A stretch of DNA of 24,323 nt from DASVHF01 sp036382695. Lineage in GTDB: Bacteria; Patescibacteriota; Microgenomatia; Woykebacterales; RBG-16-39-9b. The stretch covers positions 1 through 24,323 of the forward strand of contig DASVHF010000078.1 in assembly GCA_036382695.1 (NCBI GenBank), read 5' to 3'. The notes under the pieces were generated by a model. That model had not been told where the DNA came from. It saw only the letters and a program-made list of their open reading frames with translations, and did not search any database. The position numbers and the translations under genes were made by a program. Shown in pieces: positions 7,317 through 13,916 of this stretch; position 1 is the stretch's first letter; each line of letters begins with the position of its first letter.

Positions 7317-8311
7317 TGCCGAGGGTAATTTCTCAAGAGCAAATTCCGAAACTCTTAGACCATCTCAAAAAAACTTATGACGTTTTTGCCCCCCAATTAA
7401 AAACCGGGGGGGTCGTTTTTGATGAAGTTCGTGATCCAAGCAAACTAATTCTTGGCTGTGAAACCACCCTTCTGCCACCAAAAATTTACTTTCTACCGCC
7501 GAATGAGGAACTATTTACAGTCGATGCTGGCCGCGTTCAAGAAACGCGTTTTGAGAAGCAGTTTATTGTTTTTGGTCTTAGTATCAAAGATTTAATAGCA
7601 ATCGTTCAACTTGACCAAATCATGAGCAAAGAACCCGCAGATGTTTTCTATCAACAACGTAGAGCAGTCTCGACTTTGGTTGCGGTCTCCGACAAAGAGG
7701 TTGGCGTCCCACCAGAGGGAGATCTAATTTTAGAAAAAATTTCACAAGAAGATTATCGAACTATCATTCTGAGCGACAAGGGACGAAAAATCGCCGATTT
7801 ACCTATGTTTAAAGAGGCGAAACTCGCAGGTAAAGCAAAGCCTCAAGGCGCGCTTTCAAAATTAGACCAGATGTTAACCGACAGTGAACTAGTTGCTAAA
7901 GCAGTAGAGTGGTCGAGGGAAAATTATCCTCAAGTTTGGGAAAGACTCGGTAAACTTTGCTTAGGCTGCGGGATTTGTACTTATGTCTGCCCGCTTTGTT
8001 ACTGCACAAGCACCGAGGATAAAACTAGTTTTGATGGGTCAGGTTGTTCTCGCTGCCGGTTTTGGGATGCTTGTACTTTGCCAGGTTTTGCTAAGATATC
8101 CGGTGGGTACAATTTTCGACCAAATCAAAAGAGCCGATATTTCAACTGGTTTTATCATAAATTTGTAAGAGCCTACAAAGAAACCGGTCAAGCCCAATGT
8201 GTTGCGTGTAGAAGGTGCACAAAATATTGCCCGGCTGGTATTAACATCGAAAAAGTTTTGGAAGAAATAATCGGTAAATTCCAAGCAGCTCAACCGGTAA
8301 GGAAATTTTAA
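7316..8311 (+). CDS. hydB: Group 3b [NiFe] hydrogenase beta subunit (iron-sulfur)
   Basis: Electron-transfer subunit of the soluble tetrameric sulfhydrogenase type; it links the NAD(P)-binding gamma subunit to the small subunit. The C-terminal third carries two ferredoxin-like [4Fe-4S] motifs, CLGCGICTYVCP and CVACRRCTKYCP, with the family's additional cysteine block between them (CYCTSTED and CSRCRFWDAC). The N-terminal two thirds is the normal HydB/HyhB domain. Length 331 aa from the ATG at 7316, close to the usual 330-370. An upstream GTG at 7256 would put the promoter inside the gene, so I reject it. First gene of the operon; its stop abuts the ATG of the gamma gene with no gap. Confidence 0.92.
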   Translation: MPRVISQEQIPKLLDHLKKTYDVFAPQLKTGGVVFDEVRDPSKLILGCETTLLPPKIYFLPPNEELFTVDAGRVQETRFEKQFIVFGLSIKDLIAIVQLDQIMSKEPADVFYQQRRAVSTLVAVSDKEVGVPPEGDLILEKISQEDYRTIILSDKGRKIADLPMFKEAKLAGKAKPQGALSKLDQMLTDSELVAKAVEWSRENYPQVWERLGKLCLGCGICTYVCPLCYCTSTEDKTSFDGSGCSRCRFWDACTLPGFAKISGGYNFRPNQKSRYFNWFYHKFVRAYKETGQAQCVACRRCTKYCPAGINIEKVLEEIIGKFQAAQPVRKF

Positions 8312-9136
8312 ATGGAGAATACACTTCACCCAAAGAAAGTAAAAATAATCAAGACAGAACAAATGTCTTCAAACTTCAAGCTTTTCCGCCTAAAACCTGT
8401 TGGTTGGGAATTTCCTGTAGGTAATAGCGGATTAATCTTTACTCCCGGCCAATTTGTTTTAGCAGGTCTTTGGGGCTACGGTGAAGCACCTTTTGGTCCC
8501 GCCTCTTCGCCATATGAACGAAGTTTTATAGACATTGGCGTCAGACGGACCGGAAATGTTACGTCTGCCCTACATAGATTAAATGATGGTGGTGATATGA
8601 CCATCCGCGGTCCTTACGGGAATGGTTATCCCCTTAACTTCCTTGTCGGCAAGGATTTAGTTTTTGTCACCGGTGGTTGTGGAATCCCACCTATTGCCTC
8701 TTTGATCGAATATGTTATCGCTCGGCGTGAACGGTTCGGGACTGTTTACCTTCTGTACGGAGCAGTCACATCAAAAGATCTCCTATTTGAAGAGCGTTAC
8801 GAGCATTGGCGCAAATCGATCAAGGTACTTTTAACAGTTGATAAACCCACTCCCGATTGGAAAGGGCACGTAGGTTTGGTTAGCGAATTAACCCGCGAGA
8901 TAGATATCAAACCACGCAATACCGCTGTAGCAATGTGCGGCCCAGGACCAATGACGAAAGCTTTAGAAAATATTTTAAGACCACTCGGTATCGCAGATCG
9001 GCGGATTTTTGTCTCGGAAGAAAGGAAAATGAGCTGTGGTATTGGTAAATGCCAACATTGCACGACCGGCGATAAATACGTTTGTACTGATGGACCAGTC
9101 TTTTATTATGATCAAGTTCAAGGAAACTGGGACTAA
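8312..9136 (+). CDS. hydG: Group 3b [NiFe] hydrogenase gamma subunit (FAD, NAD(P), 2Fe-2S)
   Basis: Flavin reductase-like subunit that passes electrons between the hydrogenase iron-sulfur chain and NAD(P)H. It has the ferredoxin-reductase layout: an N-terminal FAD barrel (GEAPFGPASSP, RGPYGNGYP), a nucleotide-binding domain beginning FVTGGCGIPP, a MCGPGPM motif, and a C-terminal [2Fe-2S] site (MSCGIGKCQHC followed by YVCTDGPVF) as in the dihydroorotate dehydrogenase electron-transfer subunit. 274 aa is normal. The barrel motif reads FGPASSP where I would expect something nearer FSISS, a possible variation at the flavin site. ATG follows directly after the hydB stop, implying coupled translation. 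Confidence 0.92.
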   Translation: MENTLHPKKVKIIKTEQMSSNFKLFRLKPVGWEFPVGNSGLIFTPGQFVLAGLWGYGEAPFGPASSPYERSFIDIGVRRTGNVTSALHRLNDGGDMTIRGPYGNGYPLNFLVGKDLVFVTGGCGIPPIASLIEYVIARRERFGTVYLLYGAVTSKDLLFEERYEHWRKSIKVLLTVDKPTPDWKGHVGLVSELTREIDIKPRNTAVAMCGPGPMTKALENILRPLGIADRRIFVSEERKMSCGIGKCQHCTTGDKYVCTDGPVFYYDQVQGNWD

Positions 9137-9142
9137 AAGTTT

Positions 9143-9934
9143 ATGGTGAGCAAAGTCGAACCAAAGCCGAAAGTAGCGATTTTTGATTTTACTGATTGTG
9201 AAGGCTGCGAAGTCGCTCTAATTTCTTTGCGGGAAAAACTTTTGGAATTGACCGATCAAGTCGAGGTAGTTAATTGGCGTCTCGCCCAAAAAAGAGCTGA
9301 TGAGGGACCTTACGACGTGGTTTTAATCGAAGGAACACCGGTTACCCAACATGAAATTGATACTTTGAAGTTTCTCCGCGAGCAGACTAAGTTTTTAATT
9401 GGGCTCGGAAGCTGTGCAACACTTGGGGGAATCCCTGGAATTATTGATAAGAGTGCGCGGAGTTTTTGGTATAAAAAAATCTACGGTCCAAAATACAAAC
9501 CGCGGGGAATCGATGCCCTACCCCTCTCAGCTTATGTTCAAGTTGATTATTTAATACATGGCTGTCCGGCCGAGAAAAAAGAAATCGTAAGAGTAATGCA
9601 GGAACTGCTAGCTGGAAAGGTCCCACGGGCTCGCGGGTATTCAGTTTGTTTTGAATGCAAACTTGCTGGCAATCGCTGCCGATTGCTCGATAAAAAAGTT
9701 TGTCTGGGCCCAATTACCCAGGGCGGTTGCGGCGCGATTTGTATATCTGGAGGCTCGCCTTGTTACGGTTGTTTTGGTCTCCGTGAGGAATCCCAAGTTG
9801 ATAATCTTTTAAACACTTTGTATAAATTCTCTGATTCGGAGGAAGTTGAAAGATATTTCTCAATGTTTTTGAAGAAAACTCCGGAATACGAGAGGCTTTT
9901 TAGGAAAGCTAAAGGAAAAAATGCAAAAACCTGA
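9143..9934 (+). CDS. hydD: Group 3b [NiFe] hydrogenase delta (small) subunit
   Basis: Small subunit that holds the electron relay next to the Ni-Fe site. Twelve cysteines can be sorted into three [4Fe-4S] sites: proximal C19/C22 (DCEGCEVAL), C91 (GSCATLGG) and C141 (HGCPAEKK); then C169, C172, C179, C187; then C196, C200, C207, C210. 263 aa is typical of this soluble class. There is no twin-arginine signal, which fits a cytoplasmic enzyme. The gene is 6 bases after the gamma stop and overlaps the large-subunit gene by 14 bases, so the subunits are probably translated together. Confidence 0.93.
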   Translation: MVSKVEPKPKVAIFDFTDCEGCEVALISLREKLLELTDQVEVVNWRLAQKRADEGPYDVVLIEGTPVTQHEIDTLKFLREQTKFLIGLGSCATLGGIPGIIDKSARSFWYKKIYGPKYKPRGIDALPLSAYVQVDYLIHGCPAEKKEIVRVMQELLAGKVPRARGYSVCFECKLAGNRCRLLDKKVCLGPITQGGCGAICISGGSPCYGCFGLREESQVDNLLNTLYKFSDSEEVERYFSMFLKKTPEYERLFRKAKGKNAKT

Positions 9935-11177
9935 TTTTATTGCTCAAATTGAAGGTCACGGCGCTTTAAATGTTAATTGGCAAAAAAATAAAGTTCTGCT
10001 TGAAGTCCACGAAGGTGAGCGACTTTTTGAAGGAATGGTCGTCGGCAGACCAGCGACCGATCTTTATTGGATTACTCCTCGCATCTGCGGCGTCTGCCCA
10101 ATCGCCCATAATATGGGTGCCTTAAAGGCGGTCGAAGACGCGCTAGGTTTAAAACCATCACCAAGCACAGTTGCTTTAAGAAAATTGCTGATGGATGCTC
10201 AAATGATCCAAAGCCACGTTTTGCATTTATATTTTCTAGTTGCGCCAGATTATTTAGGTTTGGATTCAGGAGTAGAAATAATCAAAACTCACCCAAAATA
10301 TTTTCACCAAGCCCTGGAACTAAAAAGGGTCTCTGACCTCATCGCCGACACTGTCGGTGGGCGTGGAATTCACCCCACTGCAACCTACGCCGGCGGTTTC
10401 CATAAAGTTCCTTCGGTAGAAAAACTCAAAGAACTAAAAGCAGAAGCAGAAAAAATGCTTGAGGCAGCCGAAGGCACAGTCCATCTTTTTTCTTCTTTAT
10501 CTTATCCAGATATTAAAACCAATCTAGTCTTTTTCTCTCAAACCAACGGAAAAACTTATGATACCTACGAGGGAAAATCTATCTTAACCAGTAAAAAGCT
10601 AAAAGTAAAAGCAGCTGGCTATAAAAAAATAATTGACGAGGAGATCAAGCCTTATTCAACGGCCAAGTTTGGCAAACACAAAGGACGCGGCTTTATGGTC
10701 GGGTCTTTGGCTCGGCTAAACCTGCAGGGTAAATTGTTGAAAGGAAAATCAAAAGAATTTTTCAAAGGAGCAGATCTTGACTACCAAAATCCTTACTATA
10801 ACAACCTCGCTCAAGCGATTGAAACTTACCATTTCGTCCAAGAGGCTAATGAGATTCTAGAAGAATTGGTCCAAAACGGGGTTGATTCGGGGGCAACGAA
10901 CCTACCCAAGGATTACAAACCAAAGAAAGCTTCTCGAGGCATCGGGGCAGTTGAAGCGCCTCGCGGTAGTCTTTACTACGAAATCGAGGTTGATACCAGA
11001 GGTTTGATAACGGAATGTAACATCATCACACCAACTGTTCAGAATTTAAGTTCGATGGAAGAGTCCGCCCAAGCAGTTCTGGACCAAACCGGAGGCCAAA
11101 GCAACGAGAGACGACAAGAGCTAATGGAGGCTCTTGTGCGCGCCTACGACCCCTGCATTACTTGTTCTGTCCACTAA
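9921..11177 (+). CDS. hydA: Group 3b [NiFe] hydrogenase alpha (large, catalytic) subunit
   Basis: Catalytic subunit that binds the Ni-Fe(CN)2CO centre. The N-terminal motif RICGVC (C56, C59) and the C-terminal motif DPCITCSVH (C412, C415) supply the four metal-binding cysteines. EGHGAL near the start is also typical. The reading frame stops directly after the motif's His (codons TGT TCT GTC CAC then TAA), so the usual C-terminal extension removed by a maturation endopeptidase is missing. 418 aa is otherwise normal. It ends the operon; the hypC unit lies convergent downstream. Physiology (H2 evolution or uptake, with NADPH or NADH) cannot be decided from sequence. Confidence 0.93.
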   Translation: MQKPDFIAQIEGHGALNVNWQKNKVLLEVHEGERLFEGMVVGRPATDLYWITPRICGVCPIAHNMGALKAVEDALGLKPSPSTVALRKLLMDAQMIQSHVLHLYFLVAPDYLGLDSGVEIIKTHPKYFHQALELKRVSDLIADTVGGRGIHPTATYAGGFHKVPSVEKLKELKAEAEKMLEAAEGTVHLFSSLSYPDIKTNLVFFSQTNGKTYDTYEGKSILTSKKLKVKAAGYKKIIDEEIKPYSTAKFGKHKGRGFMVGSLARLNLQGKLLKGKSKEFFKGADLDYQNPYYNNLAQAIETYHFVQEANEILEELVQNGVDSGATNLPKDYKPKKASRGIGAVEAPRGSLYYEIEVDTRGLITECNIITPTVQNLSSMEESAQAVLDQTGGQSNERRQELMEALVRAYDPCITCSVH

Positions 11178-11222
11178 ATTCTCCAAAGAAAAACGACCCT
11201 CCCTGGACAAACGAGAGAGCCG

Positions 11223-11240
11223 TTTCAAGTCGGCTTGAAA
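11223..11240. terminator. Weak hairpin between convergent genes
   Basis: TTTCAAG/CTTGAAA with a 4-base loop lies between the hydrogenase operon (plus) and the cysteine-rich gene (minus). It is a perfect 7-bp stem, but neither side has a proper T-tract, so terminator function is uncertain. Confidence 0.3.
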
Positions 11241-11259
11241 GCCCTGCCCTAGTATGCGC

Positions 11260-11451
11260 TTATTTCCCGCAATACGGGCAGGAACCACAGCATTCCGCAC
11301 CACAATGTAGGTAACCATGGCAACGGGAACGGTGGTCTTCCACAACCTCAGGAAAACCCCACCCCTCCTCTAGAAGCCATCTGCATTTCAAACAAGCATC
11401 CCCAGGTTGGTATCTAACATACTGAGGAATACGTTGAAGGATCGCCTCCAT
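11260..11451 (-). CDS. Cysteine-rich small protein, probable zinc-ribbon (63 aa)
   Basis: Not recognised by family. From ATG 11451 the product is 63 aa with nine cysteines: CLKC near the middle, then CHGYLHCGAECC and CPYCGK at the end. The last eleven residues resemble a zinc ribbon or knuckle pair. The start is fixed by a strong Shine-Dalgarno site (AAAGGAGGG) some 8 bases upstream. It lies about 20 bases downstream of the 110-aa gene and should share its transcript. Composition is more GC-rich than the hydrogenase genes. It could be a small metal-binding or nucleic-acid-binding protein, but there is no direct support. Confidence 0.6.
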   Translation of the reverse strand: MEAILQRIPQYVRYQPGDACLKCRWLLEEGWGFPEVVEDHRSRCHGYLHCGAECCGSCPYCGK

Positions 11452-11470
11452 GAAGTCGCCCTCCTTTCTC

Positions 11471-11803
11471 CTATTGGTTGGCCGCAACCCCCAAGACTTG
11501 AGCCGTTTCAGGCAAGGAATCAAGGATCGCACGGATCTTAGCCTTAGCGACCATCCTAGGATCCCTCGCCCTCAAGTGGTAAGAGACCCCCGCCCCGGCT
11601 ATTGCCTTCGCGATCTCATTGTGCAGCGCGACAAGGCGCTTAATGTACCAGTTGTAGAACTCAGACCAATCCAAGCCTTCATGGACGGCCTGAGACCGCA
11701 ACATCAAAGCCCCCACTATATCCTGCAAGGCCTCGAACTCAGCGACTGCGCCGTCACAACCCCTCACTTGGGCAAGCGTATCCTCGATCTCTGCCAGATT
11801 CAT
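11471..11803 (-). CDS. Small helical protein of unknown function (110 aa)
   Basis: Not recognised. The product is soluble and predicted to be nearly all helix (MNLAEIEDTLAQV..., FYNWYIKRLVALHNEIAKAI), with one cysteine. It begins at ATG 11803 with an AAGGAGAAGG ribosome site, and a good promoter with an extended -10 lies about 90 bases upstream. Like the following 63-aa gene it is GC-rich. A 145-codon frame on the opposite strand covers the same bases but has no ribosome site or family likeness, so I take this strand as coding. Confidence 0.6.
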   Translation of the reverse strand: MNLAEIEDTLAQVRGCDGAVAEFEALQDIVGALMLRSQAVHEGLDWSEFYNWYIKRLVALHNEIAKAIAGAGVSYHLRARDPRMVAKAKIRAILDSLPETAQVLGVAANQ

Positions 11804-11891
11804 TCGACCTTCTCCTTGGCTGGGCTAACCTTATTGTCGGCAAAGTATTCTAACCTTTTTCAGAACACATTGCCAGCAACAAAGTGAGGGA

Positions 11892-11919
11892 ATTATAACA
11901 AATTAGAAGGAAAAGTCAA
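11892..11919 (-). promoter_or_regulatory. Promoter of the 110-aa/63-aa pair
   Basis: On the minus strand: -35 TTGACT (11919-11914), 16 bases, extended -10 TGT-TATAAT (-10 at 11897-11892). Predicted start near 11885, leaving a leader of about 80 bases before the ATG at 11803. The -35 touches the foot of the hairpin at 11918-11981. Confidence 0.65.
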
Positions 11920-11981
11920 CGCTATAAGCCACTCTTACCTGATATTTTCTACTGAAAATCAGGTATTGCGTGGCTTGCGTT
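11918..11981. repeat. Long imperfect hairpin
   Basis: A 64-base inverted repeat: AACGC/GCGTT, AGCCAC/GTGGCT, TACCTGA/TCAGGTA and TTTTC/GAAAA arms stack around a TACT loop, separated by internal loops of 1-4 bases, about 23 pairs in all. It sits after the stop of the DUF6390-like gene (12011), where it could stop or protect the end of the hypC-operon message; on that strand GACTTTTCC follows. Confidence 0.6.
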
Positions 11982-12010
11982 TGAGAATAGTCTACAACTA
12001 CTCACTCAAA

Positions 12011-12745
12011 CTAGGGTCTCTTACTGCAGTTTACTAGACCGATTGTTTTTTGGGTGTAATATTCGAGGTTTTTGACTTCCTGGGAAGTAAGAATTTCGCA
12101 AGCCCGGCCCCAGTGGAAGGAGACCCAATCGCCCTCTTTTACGTTTGGCACGATTTTACTCGACCATTCGATCTCTTTCTCCGTTTCTTTCCCGAGAGTA
12201 GTATTCCTACCCAAAACTAATGATTTGCTTTTTACTTGCAACTTGTTACTTGTCACTTTCAATACTTTTCCCCAACCAGTTCTACATAGGTCCAGCATTG
12301 CGCCCTTCAATTTTATTCGGTCGGAGACTGCACCGAGGATCAAAACATGAAAGCTGTGGTGCGGACGGGCCTCGGGTGGAACTTGGGCGGCTTTTTCTTC
12401 GGCTTCCTTCCTTGTCAAAAGCCCGGGCCGATAAAAATCGATGAGAATCAAGTTTCTTAGATCATTTCCGTCAACTTTTTCTAAAAGAGGGTTCCCCACC
12501 CAAAAAGCTTTAACTACTCTTTTGTCCAGCGGATCGGCAATATTGTTTTTCTCGGCTATTAATTTGTAGTAGTGATAGGCAGACTCGAATTTTTCAAATA
12601 TTTCTCTTACCGCTTTTTCCGAAGCCGGCTTGCCAGAAGCATAATCGGACAAGGTTTTTCGGCTTGTTTTGTCTTGAGGCCCGCAGAAACCAAGCGAAAA
12701 AGACGGCAGAGAATAAGCAGTAGCGACTTTAAGTCCGTGGTGCAT
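12011..12745 (-). CDS. DUF6390-like protein with HypC-like C-terminal half
   Basis: I recognise the N-terminal pattern (AYSLPSFSLGFCGPQ) as like DUF6390-type proteins that occur near hydrogenase genes; the name is from memory and tentative. A helical middle part (about 20-130) contains FWVGNPLL and ARPHHSFHVL. The C-terminal part reads GWGKVLKVTSNKL ... VPNVKEGDWVSFHWGRACEILTS, a small beta-barrel pattern (V-GD-V--H-G-A-E-L) that resembles HypC. This and its position with hypC suggest a hydrogenase maturation factor. ATG 12745 is preferred over TTG 12751; it overlaps the end of the EamA gene by 17 bases, so translation is coupled. Confidence 0.65.
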   Translation of the reverse strand: MHHGLKVATAYSLPSFSLGFCGPQDKTSRKTLSDYASGKPASEKAVREIFEKFESAYHYYKLIAEKNNIADPLDKRVVKAFWVGNPLLEKVDGNDLRNLILIDFYRPGLLTRKEAEEKAAQVPPEARPHHSFHVLILGAVSDRIKLKGAMLDLCRTGWGKVLKVTSNKLQVKSKSLVLGRNTTLGKETEKEIEWSSKIVPNVKEGDWVSFHWGRACEILTSQEVKNLEYYTQKTIGLVNCSKRP

Positions 12746-13655
12746 AAACAACTTTTGGCAGGCTTCTTATTGTTTCCCAAATTACGCGCAAACCAATTGC
12801 CAAACCCACTCCAAAGACAAGCAGTCCTGTCCCAATCAGTTGCTGGACTGAAAAGCCTTGCCCTTGGAAGATAAAAACAAGTAGTGAAGTAATCGGTGAA
12901 CCCAAAAGTAAAATGATTGTCGCGGTGGAAACATTAATATATTTTAATCCCGTGTACCAAGTGGTCACATAACCAAAGAGGACTACCGAAGAAATAAAAA
13001 CCCATTGCCAGTGAAGTTCGGTTAAAGACGAAATCGTACTGAATCCACCGGTGAAAAATAAAAACGCAGTAATAAATACTGCGCCTATTCCCATCCGACC
13101 GAAAGCGACAATTCTCGGTGACAGGCTTTTCAATGCGTATTTTGAGATGACGTTTTCAACTGCCCAGAAAAGCGTAGCCGTAAGTACCAGTAAATCTCCG
13201 ACCTGAAAGTTAACCGGCAAAAATTTCAAAAAGTACAAGTTTCCCATGAGCAGCAAGGCTCCAGCAACGAAAAGTCTGTTTGGAATTTTCTCGCGCAAAA
13301 ACACCGCAGCTAAAACCGCTACGTAAATGAACATTGTTTTGTGAATAAAGGCACCGCTAGCCGCAGCAGTCATTGAGAGACCTTTGAAGAAAAGGAGAAA
13401 GGGAATGCATCCACCGACAAGTCCAATTATTGCCAGAATTAGCCAATCTTTCCTTTTTAGTTTTTTAAGCTGCTTAAATTCTTTTAACCCAAGTAGCAGA
13501 CCGACTAAAAACAAAGCTACGACCACGTTTTTAAGAAAGGTGTAAAGATACGGATCAAAACCCTTGACACCGTAACTATTGATGAAAATCGCAAAGCCGC
13601 TAATGACGGCTGTGCCGAAAACTAAAGTTATACCCTTGGATGTTTGACTGTTCAT
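12729..13655 (-). CDS. EamA/DMT-superfamily transporter
   Basis: A 308-aa inner-membrane protein with about ten hydrophobic helices in two similar halves, the standard duplicated EamA layout (RhaT/YdcZ-like). The halves begin around ITLVFGTAVISGFAIF and GDLLVLTATLFWAVENVISKYAL; the second contains the typical STATIILLLGSPITSLLVF end. Substrate cannot be told from sequence. The gene lies 12 bases after hypC and overlaps the DUF6390-like gene, so it may serve metal or metabolite supply for hydrogenase assembly, but this is only inference from context. Confidence 0.85.
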   Translation of the reverse strand: MNSQTSKGITLVFGTAVISGFAIFINSYGVKGFDPYLYTFLKNVVVALFLVGLLLGLKEFKQLKKLKRKDWLILAIIGLVGGCIPFLLFFKGLSMTAAASGAFIHKTMFIYVAVLAAVFLREKIPNRLFVAGALLLMGNLYFLKFLPVNFQVGDLLVLTATLFWAVENVISKYALKSLSPRIVAFGRMGIGAVFITAFLFFTGGFSTISSLTELHWQWVFISSVVLFGYVTTWYTGLKYINVSTATIILLLGSPITSLLVFIFQGQGFSVQQLIGTGLLVFGVGLAIGLRVIWETIRSLPKVVYAPRT

Positions 13656-13667
13656 TCTCTCAAAGAA

Positions 13668-13880
13668 TTACTTGCCCCACTTTTTAACTAATTCTAAAAC
13701 TTTTTCAGCTTCGCTTCTAGAGACTTTTTTGATTGCCAGGCCACGGCTCGCGTAAAGATAATCCCCCATCTTTACATTTTGAAGAAGGCTAGTATCAACC
13801 CGGCTTTTTTTACCCAAAGCATCCACTACGGCTTTATTTTTATTTAACTTTGTGACCTTAACCGGAGTAGCTAGACACAT
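13668..13880 (-). CDS. hypC: HypC/HybG-family hydrogenase maturation chaperone
   Basis: Chaperone that carries the Fe(CN)2CO unit with HypD and delivers it to the hydrogenase large subunit. The protein is 70 aa with the invariant start MCLATPVKV (Cys2 after Met removal is the iron ligand) and the beta-barrel pattern ending GDYLYASRGLAIKKVSRSEAEKVLEL, all typical. It stands 36 bases behind the copper ATPase gene but has its own extended -10, and leads the EamA and DUF6390-like genes. The other maturation genes (hypA, B, D, E, F) are not in the window. Confidence 0.92.
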   Translation of the reverse strand: MCLATPVKVTKLNKNKAVVDALGKKSRVDTSLLQNVKMGDYLYASRGLAIKKVSRSEAEKVLELVKKWGK

Positions 13881-13905
13881 AGTGATTGGGTAGGGGTTCC
13901 TAAAG

Positions 13906-13914
13906 ATTTTAACA
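13906..13914 (-). promoter_or_regulatory. Extended -10 for the hypC unit
   Basis: On the minus strand TGT-TAAAAT (-10 at 13911-13906) lies 25 bases before the hypC ATG at 13880. No convincing -35 exists because the ATPase coding end is adjacent, so expression may be partly by read-through from the copper operon. Confidence 0.4.
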
Positions 13915-13916
13915 TA

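Noticed and set aside
11450..11887. A 145-codon plus-strand frame
   Set aside because: It is antisense to two minus-strand genes that have proper ribosome sites and a promoter; its own start has none.
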